Assembly: GCF_039541915.1 (NCBI RefSeq)
Contig: NZ_BAABHD010000081.1
Span: forward strand, 62,001-126,000
Direction: 5' to 3'
Origin: Nibrella saemangeumensis
GTDB taxonomy: Bacteria > Bacteroidota > Bacteroidia > Cytophagales > Spirosomataceae
DNA length: 64,000 nt
This document shows, one piece after another, positions 55,263 through 63,552 of the stretch. The notes under the pieces were generated by a model that saw only the letters and a program-made list of their open reading frames with translations, had not been told where the DNA came from and made no database searches. Within the stretch, counting starts at the first letter, position 1. Every line of letters starts with the position of its first letter. The translations under genes were made by a program, and so were the position numbers.

Positions 55263-55356
55263 TCATTATCAAGTACCCATACTATAAACGGCAAAAACCG
55301 GAAAAAGTGCCGCTTGGCCTTACCTATTTGTTCCGGTCTGACGGGAAATACAGTAA

Positions 55357-56814
55357 TTACAGATGAATATCATACGCTTTTAACTTGTTATAAAGCGTTT
55401 TACGATCGATATTGAGCACTTCTGCGGCTTTGGTTTTGTTGTATCCGGTTTTCTCCAGCACTTTCAGAATGGCAGCCCGTTCGGCATTCTCCGAGACTGA
55501 TTTCAGGTTGCCCGCCTGTTGAACGATGGGCGGAGCACCCGGCCGCAGCGCTTCGCCGGCTACGGTCGCCACCTGCCCGGTATCTTCTGCCGTCAGGTAC
55601 GTCGGTGTTACAATTTCCGGGGGCAGACAATCAACGGTGACCAGATCTTCCTGAGCCAACAAAACTGCCCGCTTAATGACGTTCTGTAGTTCGCGCAGGT
55701 TGCCGTGCCAGTAGTACTCTTTCAGTTTTTCTTTAACCTCATCGTCGAAGCCCCGCACTTCTTTTTCCAGCTGCTGATTAGCCAGATCCAGGAAGTGCTC
55801 GGCAAAAATCATAATATCGCTCCGGCGCTCGCGCAACGGAGCCAGTTCAATCCGAAATTCATCGATCCGGTGAAATATATCTTCCCGAAAGCGCCCCTGC
55901 CGCACGGCATCGCGCAGGTCTTCGTTGGTAGCGCAGATAATGCGCACATCAACCGAAATATCCTGGTTGCTGCCGATACGTCTTATTTTCCGTTCCTGCA
56001 GCACCCGCAGGAGTTTAATCTGATTTTCGTATGACAGGTTACCAATTTCGTCCAGGAAGAGCGTGCCGCCGTTGGCTACCTCAAAGCTACCGACCTTGTC
56101 GGCCATGGCTCCGGTAAAAGAGCCTTTAACATGACCAAACAGCTCACTGCCGGCAAGTTCTTTGGAAAGCGCCCCGCAGTCAATTGCCACAAAAGGTTTT
56201 TCGGCCCGCTTACTCTTCAGGTGAATGGCGTTGGCTACAAATTCTTTACCGGTTCCGGTTTCACCGGTGATAATCACCGACATATTGGTCGGTGCAATCA
56301 GATCTACGTGTTTCTGGAGTTGCTCGGCCGCCCGGCTTTTGCCGTAGATAAAGCGTTTGCCGTTGGGAGCCTGAGACGCTTTGGAGGCTTTAGGAGCTTT
56401 TGCCGGCACGGGTGTCTCATCGGCTTCGGGAGTGGGCTGGGCGAGCTGCTGACTCCGGCGGTCGAGCGCACTTTTAATGGTGTACAGGATCTCGTCCGGG
56501 TACAGGGGCTTGGTTACATAATCAAAAGCCCCGTGTTTTACCGCCTGTACCGCCACCCGAACATCGGAGTAACCGGTAATAATGATTACCGCCGTAGACG
56601 GATCAAGAACTTTGATCCGGCGCAGCATTTCAAGGCCGTCAATATCGGGTAGTTTAAAGTCACAGATTACTAATTCGAAGGGGTCTTTACGCAGCAAAGC
56701 CAGTCCGTCTTCACCTCGCTGAGCCGAAGCCGTTTTGTAGCCCTGCTTACCAAGAAAGCGTTCCAGGAGCAGACAGATATCGTTATTGTCGTCAACAATC
56801 AGTATTTTTTCCAT
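55357..56814 (-). CDS. NtrC-family sigma-54-dependent response regulator
   Basis: A 485-residue activator. Receiver domain with Asp52 in LVICDFKLPDIDG; a Pro/Ala-rich linker around 130-155; AAA+ domain with Walker A GETGTGKE (about 183-190), ELFGHVKGSFTGA carrying the GAFTGA-type loop as GSFTGA, and Walker B GGTLFLDEIG; and a Fis-type helix-turn-helix (KTKAAEVLNIDRKTLYNKL). It activates promoters of the sigma-54 form. No kinase is paired with it directly, but the receiver-first kinase and two lone receivers are near. It may control the dyad-bearing stress genes around it, an inference. Confidence 0.94.
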   Translation of the reverse strand: MEKILIVDDNNDICLLLERFLGKQGYKTASAQRGEDGLALLRKDPFELVICDFKLPDIDGLEMLRRIKVLDPSTAVIIITGYSDVRVAVQAVKHGAFDYVTKPLYPDEILYTIKSALDRRSQQLAQPTPEADETPVPAKAPKASKASQAPNGKRFIYGKSRAAEQLQKHVDLIAPTNMSVIITGETGTGKEFVANAIHLKSKRAEKPFVAIDCGALSKELAGSELFGHVKGSFTGAMADKVGSFEVANGGTLFLDEIGNLSYENQIKLLRVLQERKIRRIGSNQDISVDVRIICATNEDLRDAVRQGRFREDIFHRIDEFRIELAPLRERRSDIMIFAEHFLDLANQQLEKEVRGFDDEVKEKLKEYYWHGNLRELQNVIKRAVLLAQEDLVTVDCLPPEIVTPTYLTAEDTGQVATVAGEALRPGAPPIVQQAGNLKSVSENAERAAILKVLEKTGYNKTKAAEVLNIDRKTLYNKLKAYDIHL

Positions 56815-56965
56815 ACGTTAATGCCTGTTCGGGGTTTACCCGGTACTCACAGGCCTTGAGTTAAGCAGGGAGAACTCAATCTGCTTTGACCCAATCCGGT
56901 CTGTACGAGATAATAACAACGTAAAGAGCCTATCGAAACAGGCTCTTCTAAAACAAATATACAAA

Positions 56966-57340
56966 TTAAACCTGTATAAACTGCAGGGCCTGCTCAACCG
57001 TTCGTCGGGAAAAAGGCTTTCCCATAAAGTAGTCAGCACCCTGTTCAGAAGCTCGCTTTCGTTCAGCCATACCATCAAATGCACTGATCATAACAACCTT
57101 GGTGGGCGCACCTTCCTGTTTGATGACCGGCAATAAATCAAAGCCCAGTCCATCGGGAAGGTTCAGGTCCAGAAATACGGCATCAAACTGTTGTTTGTAG
57201 ATACACTTCTTACCCTCCTCCAGAAAATGCGCACAAGTCGGCTGATAGCCTAACCGCCGGAGAAGCCCTGACAACAACAGGCAGATGTCTGCTTCATCGT
57301 CAACGATCAGCACTCGTTTATTCGTATTAATATTTGTCAT
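56966..57340 (-). CDS. Single-domain response regulator
   Basis: A 124-residue receiver-only protein from MTNINTNKRVLIVDD at 57340. Acidic pair VDDE and phospho-acceptor Asp58 in AVFLDLNLPDG; Lys in YFMGKPFSRRT. It lies 151 bp upstream of the NtrC-type gene on the same strand and may relay phosphate to it. Confidence 0.9.
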   Translation of the reverse strand: MTNINTNKRVLIVDDEADICLLLSGLLRRLGYQPTCAHFLEEGKKCIYKQQFDAVFLDLNLPDGLGFDLLPVIKQEGAPTKVVMISAFDGMAERKRASEQGADYFMGKPFSRRTVEQALQFIQV

Positions 57341-57575
57341 TACGGCCGGTCTTTGCTGTGTATTTGCTCCGACGCCCAACGTCCTTGCCCCAGTCATTAG
57401 TACTCATAATTTATTTTACTTCTTATTATATAAAATATAGTGCCTAACTAGCTGTCTGGGAGGTGACAGCCTCCGCAAAAGCCTTATAAACCGCCTATTA
57501 TAAGCCAGTTACATTATTTAATATTTTTTTTACTTAGGGGCGTATACTACGGAGCCAAAATGAACTGAGTTTTTT

Positions 57576-57602
57576 TTCTACAGTAATTTCTACAGATGTA
57601 GA
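57576..57602. promoter_or_regulatory. Half-site cluster with dyad TCTACA-GA-TGTAGA
   Basis: TTCTACA occurs at 57576-57582 and again as part of a 6-bp inverted repeat at 57589-57602, about 205-225 bp before the lmo0937-like gene and about 140 bp before its sigma-54-like element, the normal place for an enhancer bound by an NtrC-type activator. Confidence 0.5.
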
Positions 57603-57733
57603 CGAATTTCCACAACGAATTAAGGAGAGTCCCCAGAACTTTGCTGAAGGAAAAAGACCTGTTTTACCGCTATTTGGCTCATTTACAAACATAAAAGCCA
57701 TGAAAAGAGAACTGGCAGGACCCTAAGAGGGAA

Positions 57734-57750
57734 TTGGCACAACTTTTTCA
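57734..57750 (+). promoter_or_regulatory. Sigma-54-like promoter TTGGCAC-N5-TTTCA
   Basis: TTGGCAC is a full match to the sigma-54 -24 box; the -12 box TTTCA differs from TTGCA by one base, at correct spacing. Its GG lies 68 bp before the start. The near-identical TTGGTAC-N5-TTTCT stands before the YtxH gene at 59594. Confidence 0.5.
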
Positions 57751-57803
57751 GTAGAGATAGTCGAGCAAGAGACACAGGAAAGTCTGATTTACTCAAGCAC
57801 GTT

Positions 57804-57965
57804 ATGGGAAATTTACTTTACACAGTTGCCGTTATTCTCGTTATCCTTTGGCTGGTCGGCCTGTTGGGCTTCAATAGTTTCGGGCTCGGCAATGTCATTC
57901 ATGTGCTGCTGGTTATCGCCATTATCGCTGTTGTGCTGCGTTTGATCCAGGGCAGGGGCGTTTGA
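57804..57965 (+). CDS. lmo0937-family small membrane protein
   Basis: A 53-residue protein (MGNLLYTVAVILVILWLVGL at the start) with two hydrophobic helices around a Gly-Phe-Asn-Ser turn and a basic RLIQGRGV end. This is the widespread lmo0937 / YqaE-like small membrane peptide family, typical of stress gene sets. A terminator follows at 58109. Confidence 0.85.
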   Translation: MGNLLYTVAVILVILWLVGLLGFNSFGLGNVIHVLLVIAIIAVVLRLIQGRGV

Positions 57966-58108
57966 GCAGCCGTTTACTAATATTAAGATATGAATCAGCA
58001 ACTAATTTCTTTTATTTGCTGTACTCATAAACAGAACTCCTAATAGAGTGGTACGTTTAGGTTTAGGTGGTTTCATTTTAGGTTAAGTACAAGTTACGGT
58101 GGGTACGG

Positions 58109-58142
58109 AATCCCTGCACCAATTTGAGTGCAGGGATTTTTC
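58109..58142 (+). terminator. Terminator after lmo0937-like gene
   Basis: AATCCCTGCA pairs with TGCAGGGATT around a 10-base loop and a T run follows. It also lies just beyond the stop of the converging endonuclease-type gene. Confidence 0.75.
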
Positions 58143-58156
58143 TATTCTGGGTAATA

Positions 58157-59242
58157 CTACTTATTTTCTTTTGCCTCGTCTACCTTTTCTGCAGCTTCTT
58201 CTTTGTCTTCCTTGTCGGGCTTAGGCAGGTTTGTCCGGTTGCTTAAGCTATTGTCAAGCTGTAAGGTGACAAACATGGGAAAATGATCGGAGCCACAGGA
58301 CGGCATCCGTTCGATATGGACCAGGCGGAAGTGCTGCGACACAAATATATGGTCGAGGGGCCACCGCATAAAAAAGTAATGGGCGTGAAAGGTGTTGAAC
58401 AGCCCCCGCCCTACGCGGGGATCGAGCAGGCCGCTGATGCGCTGAAAAAGACGGGTTGTGTGCGACCAGGCAACGTCGTTCAGGTCCCCCGCCACAATAA
58501 CGGGCTCATTCAGTCGACGAGCTTCACGTCCTACCAGCACCAGTTCCGCATCCCGTTCCGTCGACCGGTTATGCTCCGTAGGACTGGGCGGCTCCGGATG
58601 AACCCCGAAGAAATGGATGTTCTGCCCATTTTCCAGAACGAGCTGGGCGTGAATAGAAGGCACTTCGTCCTCAATCAGAAACCGAATTTTCGGATCACGC
58701 ACCGGTACCCTCGAATACAACAACATGCCATAGGTATTATCCAGGGGGTGCAGGAGTCGGTACGGGTAGTTAGGCTCCAGAGCGTTAAGCTTCTGCCGCC
58801 AGGTCTCATCCGCTTCCAGGATCAGAATAATATCCGGGTTTTGCCGCTGGGCCAACTGGAGTACCTCATTATACCGGTTGTTTTCCATCAGGATGTTGGC
58901 AATCAACAGACTGATCTCTGCCAGCTTCCCTCCTTCTGCTTCTTCATTCACTGTCCGTAGGGGTGGTACCTGTACAGCATGCAAGCGGGTATAGGGAAAA
59001 ATAAGCCATAGCTGATATATGATTGATGCCACCAGGAATACAGGCACTAGCCAGTTGGGCCAGTTATATTGGTGAACCCAGATAAACCACCCGCCCAATC
59101 CCAGTACCGCCAGTACGATTAGCTGAAGATGGGGAAAATCCCACATCCGGATCCACCAATAATCAATTCGCAGCAGGTTAATAAACGAAGCTGTCACTAT
59201 AAACAGACTATAACATAAAAACACCACTTCTAAGGTTTCCAT
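58157..59242 (-). CDS. Membrane-anchored endonuclease/exonuclease/phosphatase family protein
   Basis: A 361-residue protein. Three hydrophobic segments in residues 1-85 are followed by an EEP-fold domain: ILLILEADETW (metal-binding Glu), GVHPEPPSPTEHN, VAGDLNDVAW and GSDHFPMFVTL with the catalytic His near the C-terminus. A Lys/Glu-rich tail follows. EEP enzymes cleave phosphodiesters in nucleic acids or lipids; the substrate is unknown. Confidence 0.88.
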   Translation of the reverse strand: METLEVVFLCYSLFIVTASFINLLRIDYWWIRMWDFPHLQLIVLAVLGLGGWFIWVHQYNWPNWLVPVFLVASIIYQLWLIFPYTRLHAVQVPPLRTVNEEAEGGKLAEISLLIANILMENNRYNEVLQLAQRQNPDIILILEADETWRQKLNALEPNYPYRLLHPLDNTYGMLLYSRVPVRDPKIRFLIEDEVPSIHAQLVLENGQNIHFFGVHPEPPSPTEHNRSTERDAELVLVGREARRLNEPVIVAGDLNDVAWSHTTRLFQRISGLLDPRVGRGLFNTFHAHYFFMRWPLDHIFVSQHFRLVHIERMPSCGSDHFPMFVTLQLDNSLSNRTNLPKPDKEDKEEAAEKVDEAKENK

Positions 59243-59593
59243 AAATAGCAGTAAAACGGGGAGTGTAGGTCAACTGCCGAATAATCATAAACGACAAGGA
59301 AATAAAGTCTGAAATTAACAATTATAGGGGGATACCCGTTATAGGTAAGGTGGAGAAGCCGGATAATTCTACTAAATGACTTAGTCAGAATGCCCAAACT
59401 GAGGAATGACGTTACCCGGATGTGGAAAATCTTCCTCAGTGCTAATTCCCAGAAATGAAAACACGGCCAGGCCTTGCGTGTTAAATAACTGAAAATCAGT
59501 AATTTTCATGCACAATCAAGACAGTAACAGGCATTGGTACGAATTTTTCTAAATAGTGAGTGTAATAAAAATTCACACTAAACAGTCAACAGG
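59243..59593. other. Intergenic region upstream of the YtxH pair
   Basis: About 350 bp. It has AATTCTACT at 59365-59373 and, 45 bases on, TGAGGAATGACGTT, similar to TGAGGAATATACGTT after the dyad at 44739. The sigma-54-like element lies at 59534. Nothing else seen. Confidence 0.5.
59534..59550 (+). promoter_or_regulatory. Sigma-54-like promoter TTGGTAC-N5-TTTCT
   Basis: 13 of 16 positions are identical to the element before the lmo0937-like gene. Its GG lies 58 bp before the first YtxH gene. Confidence 0.5.
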
Positions 59594-59839
59594 ATGAGAT
59601 CATTACCCGGACTTTTATTTGGGCTAGCCGCCGGTGCCGTGGTGGGCATTTTACTGGCACCTCGCAGCGGTCGCGAAACTCGTGAACGCATATCTACGGA
59701 TGCTGACAATTTTTTCAGAGACCTGCAGGATCAGTTACAGACAGGTCTTGATAATATAAAGAGTCAGTATAATGAGGTGGTTGAAGCAAATGCTTCACGC
59801 TTTAAAGGCGATGCGGGCGGATCAGAGCCCCGGGTATAA
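59594..59839 (+). CDS. YtxH-domain protein (first copy)
   Basis: An 81-residue protein with an N-terminal hydrophobic Gly/Ala helix (LFGLAAGAVVGILLAPRSGR) and an amphipathic tail (DLQDQLQTGLDNIKSQYN). The signature APRSGRETR defines the YtxH family of stress-associated membrane-anchored proteins. A related copy begins 40 bp downstream. Confidence 0.9.
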   Translation: MRSLPGLLFGLAAGAVVGILLAPRSGRETRERISTDADNFFRDLQDQLQTGLDNIKSQYNEVVEANASRFKGDAGGSEPRV

Positions 59840-59879
59840 TGAAAACTAATCTATGTTGAACCTAAAATAACTCAATAGT

Positions 59880-60221
59880 ATGCGAAGCACAAGAGATTTT
59901 CTGACCGGTTTATTAACAGGTGTTGCTGTAGGTGTTCTGACAGCGCCACGTAGTGGAAGAGAAACACGTAAAATGTTGTCGGAAGAAGCCGATAAGCGTT
60001 CCAAGGATCTGCAGGATCAGTGGAGCAAAGGGGTAGACCAGGTAAAGCAGGGCTACGACCAGGCAAAAGCGAAGGTAAACGACTTTGCTAACAAGAATTT
60101 GCACAAGGGTGATAGCGACATGGACGCTACTAAGTCTCAGTACAACCAGACGGTAGAGCACATGGCTGATAACGCTCACTCAGGCATCGAGTCAACCAGA
60201 GACTCAATCCGGGTTGACTAA
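59880..60221 (+). CDS. YtxH-domain protein (second, longer copy)
   Basis: A 113-residue protein that repeats the plan of the upstream gene: LLTGVAVGVLTAPRSGRETR, then DLQDQWSKGVDQVKQGYDQAK. It has an additional hydrophilic tail with a second coiled-coil-like segment. Probably a tandem duplicate expressed from the same promoter. Confidence 0.9.
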   Translation: MRSTRDFLTGLLTGVAVGVLTAPRSGRETRKMLSEEADKRSKDLQDQWSKGVDQVKQGYDQAKAKVNDFANKNLHKGDSDMDATKSQYNQTVEHMADNAHSGIESTRDSIRVD

Positions 60222-60266
60222 GCTGTTACGCTAATCAATTAAAGCGATTTGATTTACTCAACGTTA

Positions 60267-60304
60267 TTAAAAAACCCTGACCACATGTGGCCAGGGTTTT
60301 TTAA
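60267..60304 (+). terminator. Terminator after the YtxH pair
   Basis: TTAAAAAACCCTG pairs with CAGGGTTTTTTAA; the loop itself contains a palindrome CCACATGTGG. Confidence 0.9.
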
Positions 60305-60387
60305 TGGGGTTTTAACGGCTGTTTAAAGTTCATTTAATTAAAAGGTAAGACTTTTGTAGCGTCAAAACATTCAGCTACACGCTACTT

Positions 60388-60486
60388 ATGAATTACCACC
60401 GTACTACCCAGAATAATTTCAGTTTAGTTTATCGGCTGATTGCTTTAGTTACCATGATGGGGCTGGCTTATTTTTCCCAGGCCTGA
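60388..60486 (+). CDS. Possible 32-residue membrane peptide
   Basis: MNYHRTTQNN followed by a hydrophobic helix (LVYRLIALVTMMGLAYFSQA) starts two bases after a hairpin. No clear ribosome site and no recognised family. It may be chance. Confidence 0.25.
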   Translation: MNYHRTTQNNFSLVYRLIALVTMMGLAYFSQA

Positions 60487-60767
60487 CCAATCTTCGGATA
60501 GCTGGTGAGGGTCTCACCAACCTGAGCGGACTAGATACTTTTTAGCAGCCCACTCCTAAGTAATTTTACTAAGGAGACCGTTCAGTAAAATTTCATACAT
60601 TTCATTTTTTCAATTTTATATATTACTTTTACAAACGAAAACAGTCATATTGAGGTTTTTTAGTGGCTAATGTGACTTTTTCAACCGCTTACGTCTAACC
60701 GATAAATTAAGTCAATTTTAACTAGGGGTTAACTTGGATTTAATAAGTAAGCGCGAAATTTGTATCA

Positions 60768-60946
60768 GAACAAACGGAGATACAGAGACACTTCTCCGAA
60801 CTGAACCAGGTATTACTTAGTTAAGTATAAAGATCCTTTACAAAGGGAAGGTTGAACATCAAGATTGGTTGCCGCCAGGTAACACGTCTTGAAATGGTGT
60901 GGATAGAAGCGGAAAGCCGTCGGAGAGTCTCCGTCGGCTTTTTTGT
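60768..60946 (+). ncRNA. Candidate structured small RNA
   Basis: A run of hairpins without a coding frame: CGGAGA/TCTCCG (60775-60798), TACTTAGTTAAGTA (60814-60827), CCTTTACAAAGG (60835-60846), and CAAGA..GTTGCC-GCCA-GGTAAC..TCTTG (60860-60891), ending in a strong terminator (60913-60944, AAAGCCG/CGGCTTT then T run). Upstream, CTTG-N18-GAAATTTG at 60733-60762 is close to a Bacteroidota promoter. The 5' hairpin arms CGGAGA and TCTCCG recur inside the terminator, so alternative pairing is possible. It matches no RNA family I recognise. Confidence 0.5.
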
Positions 60947-61190
60947 TGGTCTCCTGCATCGTCTCCTTTCTTTAATCGGCTTTTAATCTTTGATTCATAG
61001 CGATTTAACCTGAGCCCAACATATTTACTGATTGGGAACCCAACCAACTACACACAGATACTCTCTTCTTTTCGGGTGTGGTATTCAGAACAGGAACTAT
61101 CGTATGATTATTTATCCGGAATACTTACGCAGTAAATAGATATAGAAGTCGAGTTTTTTTTAATTTGCGACTACCAAGTAGTTTGCATAT

Positions 61191-61868
61191 ATGAAAATAC
61201 TGGTTGTAGAAGACGAACCCAAACTGGCTTCTTTCGTGAAAAGAGGTCTGGAAGAACAATCCTGTGAGGTAGACGTTGCTTATGACGGTCAGATTGGACA
61301 AACCATGGCCCTGAGCAACAGCTACGACGTAATTGTGCTCGATGTAAATCTGCCGAAGATGAACGGCTTTGATCTGGCCCAGTCACTGCGGAAGAATCAG
61401 ATCAAAACGCCAATCCTGATGCTGACCGCTCTTGGGTCAGTTGAAGACAAGCTGGAAGGATTTGAATCCGGAGCAGACGACTATCTGGTCAAGCCATTTG
61501 AATTCCGGGAGCTGATGGCCCGTTTGCGTGCGCTGTATAAACGGGGTCAGGATACCGGCGTAAAAGCGAATGTATTGAAAGTAGCGGATCTGGAGCTGGA
61601 CCTGAACGAAAAAGTTGCCCGACGGGGCGGCAAACGCATTGAACTGACGGCCAAAGAGTTTGGCTTGCTCGAGTATCTGATGCGGAATCGGGGCCGTGTA
61701 GTATCGCGGATCGATATTGCCGAAAAAGTCTGGGATATTCATTTTGACACAGGGACCAATGTTATCGACGTCTACGTCAATTTTCTTCGCAAGAAGGTTG
61801 ATAAAGACTTTCCCGCCCGACTTATCCATACGGTGATCGGCATGGGATACATGTTAAAAGAAGAATGA
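61191..61868 (+). CDS. OmpR-family response regulator
   Basis: A 225-residue regulator: receiver with VVEDEPKLASF, phospho-acceptor Asp51 in VLDVNLPKMNG and Lys in YLVKPFEFREL, then a winged-helix DNA-binding domain (RIELTAKEFGLLEYLMRN, VYVNFLRKKVD). It overlaps the kinase gene by 4 bases (ATGA), indicating translational coupling. Related to CusR/CopR-type regulators. Confidence 0.94.
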   Translation: MKILVVEDEPKLASFVKRGLEEQSCEVDVAYDGQIGQTMALSNSYDVIVLDVNLPKMNGFDLAQSLRKNQIKTPILMLTALGSVEDKLEGFESGADDYLVKPFEFRELMARLRALYKRGQDTGVKANVLKVADLELDLNEKVARRGGKRIELTAKEFGLLEYLMRNRGRVVSRIDIAEKVWDIHFDTGTNVIDVYVNFLRKKVDKDFPARLIHTVIGMGYMLKEE

Positions 61869-63265
61869 CCATTCGGACTCGGTTAACTCTGTTGTTTTTG
61901 CTGCTGGTGGGTTCCATCATGCTGTTGTTCTCGGTCTCCATTTATTATATGTTCGACCAGTTCCGGGAAGCAGAGTTTTACCAGCGTCTGGAAAATAAAG
62001 CCTCCGACATTTTACGGGGGGGAGGAATAACCAATTCGAAATTGCTGGGTGGCACTCCTCAACTTTTTGAGGAGCAAATTGCGGTATATAACGCCAACGG
62101 AGAATTCATTTTTCGTAATGGTAGTGCCAAACCCTTCATTTCCGGCGAACTTCTTCAGCAGGTAAAAACAACAGGTCGGGTCAAGTTCAGGGAAAACAGC
62201 ATTGAATCGCTTGGCCTTCGCTTTCTGGAGAAGAACCACAAACCAATGCTTGTTTTTATTTCCGGCTACGATCGCTACGGATTCTCCAAATTACAACGTC
62301 TCCAGCAAATCCTTCTGTTTGGATGGCTATGCAGCCTGATTATTGTGGGTATTGCCGGCTGGGTGTTTGCTACAGATACCCTTCGGCCTATTTCCCTGCT
62401 TATTGATCAGGTAAACGCTATTTCAGCAACCAGTATTCATAAAAGGCTTCAGATCAGTGCCCAACGAGACGAATTATCTAAATTAGCCAATACCTTTAAT
62501 AGTATGCTTAGTCGGCTCGAAGAAGCCTTTATCTCTCAAAAAAGTTTTGTTTCCCACGCGTCCCATGAGCTCCGTACCCCCCTTACCGTAATGATGGGAC
62601 AGATTGAAGTTACGCTGATGCAGTCCCGGACGGAAGCGGAGTATGAAACCACCCTCCTGGCCGTTCTTGATGAGGTGAAACGCATGAATAACCTGGTAAG
62701 TGGCCTCCTGGAATTGGCCAGGGTCAACGCCGATACATCTACCCTCCCCTTTAAAGCGGTTCGTATAGACGAGTTGCTATGGCAGGCTAGGGGTAACCTG
62801 CTCCAGAAGTCGCCCAATTACCAGATTCAAATTGACTTTAACAATTTACCCGACCGGGAAGAGGATCTTACCATTCTGGCCGAAGAATCCCTGTTACAGA
62901 CAGCTTTTCAAAATCTAATGGAAAATGGCTGCAAGTATTCTGCCAATGAAAGTGTGCTGGTCCAGATCTCCTTTTCCCCCGGACAAATTCAGTTAAAGTT
63001 TATTGATAACGGATACGGCATTCCGGAATCAGATCTTCCGCACGTGTTTAATCCATTCTACCGGTCCGACGAAACGATTGGTATAGAGGGACACGGCATT
63101 GGCTTAGCGCTTACTCACCGGATTATTGCCATTCACCAGGGGCACATCCGGATTGAATCCGAAAAAGCCAAAGGCACTACCATTTTTATAACATTTGACC
63201 TTCAGGAATCCGGTAACAAAGAAGAAAACCAGTATTCAGGTCAATCTACCAAGGCGCTTACCTGA
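61865..63265 (+). CDS. HAMP-containing sensor histidine kinase
   Basis: A 466-residue kinase with two transmembrane helices (about 8-30 and 150-170), a periplasmic sensor of about 120 residues, a HAMP domain, a HisKA domain with His234 in SHASHELRTPLTVM, and an HATPase domain (ENGCKYSANESV, GHGIGLALTHRII). CusS-like. Partner of the regulator it overlaps. Confidence 0.94.
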   Translation: MTIRTRLTLLFLLLVGSIMLLFSVSIYYMFDQFREAEFYQRLENKASDILRGGGITNSKLLGGTPQLFEEQIAVYNANGEFIFRNGSAKPFISGELLQQVKTTGRVKFRENSIESLGLRFLEKNHKPMLVFISGYDRYGFSKLQRLQQILLFGWLCSLIIVGIAGWVFATDTLRPISLLIDQVNAISATSIHKRLQISAQRDELSKLANTFNSMLSRLEEAFISQKSFVSHASHELRTPLTVMMGQIEVTLMQSRTEAEYETTLLAVLDEVKRMNNLVSGLLELARVNADTSTLPFKAVRIDELLWQARGNLLQKSPNYQIQIDFNNLPDREEDLTILAEESLLQTAFQNLMENGCKYSANESVLVQISFSPGQIQLKFIDNGYGIPESDLPHVFNPFYRSDETIGIEGHGIGLALTHRIIAIHQGHIRIESEKAKGTTIFITFDLQESGNKEENQYSGQSTKALT

Positions 63266-63295
63266 TTCATACGAAAGTACTTACCTCTTGTTACA

Positions 63296-63331
63296 AAAAT
63301 AAAGTCCGGCCAAGCGGCCGGACTTTATTTT
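63296..63331. terminator. Terminator after the two-component pair
   Basis: A 16-bp perfect stem (core AAAGTCCGGCC) with a 4-base loop, followed by T, 31 bp after the stop. Confidence 0.9.
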
Positions 63332-63499
63332 TCCTCAGTCTCAATTAATCTGCAAAAACTCAACTCCTCTCAACCTTAGTACAACTCAACCTCTAACCAA
63401 ACATCTTGCGCTCTCAACCGTCCTGCTATTTGCTTATTTACTACAATAACTCGACCAGTTTAAATTTTGTTTAACTTTTCCTCAACATTTTTAAACAAA

Positions 63500-63526
63500 G
63501 AGGGGGCAGAAATTTTCTACCCCCTC
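63500..63526 (-). terminator. Terminator after prfC
   Basis: GAGGGGG pairs with CCCCCTC and AGAA with TTCT inside; on the minus strand TTTGTTT follows. It lies 27 bp after the prfC stop. Confidence 0.7.
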
Positions 63527-63552
63527 CAAAATCATAATCCACGAAGCTCACC

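Larger units (their letters stand above)
57341..57803. other. Intergenic region upstream of the lmo0937-like gene
   Basis: About 460 bp. It has the half-site cluster at 57576-57602, TTTCCACAACG at 57607-57617 and the sigma-54-like element at 57734-57750. No gene seen. Confidence 0.5.
60222..61190. other. Gene-poor region with candidate small RNA
   Basis: About 970 bp with no sizeable gene. It holds the YtxH terminator, a hairpin GTAGCGT/ACGCTAC at 60356-60385, a 32-codon frame at 60388 and the structured RNA candidate at 60768-60946. The stretch 60540-60720 is AT-rich and otherwise empty. Confidence 0.5.

Noticed and set aside
60775..60944. 6S RNA or signal recognition particle RNA
   Set aside because: No SRP GGAA-type signature and no long closing stem with central bubble as in 6S RNA; kept as an unassigned small RNA.
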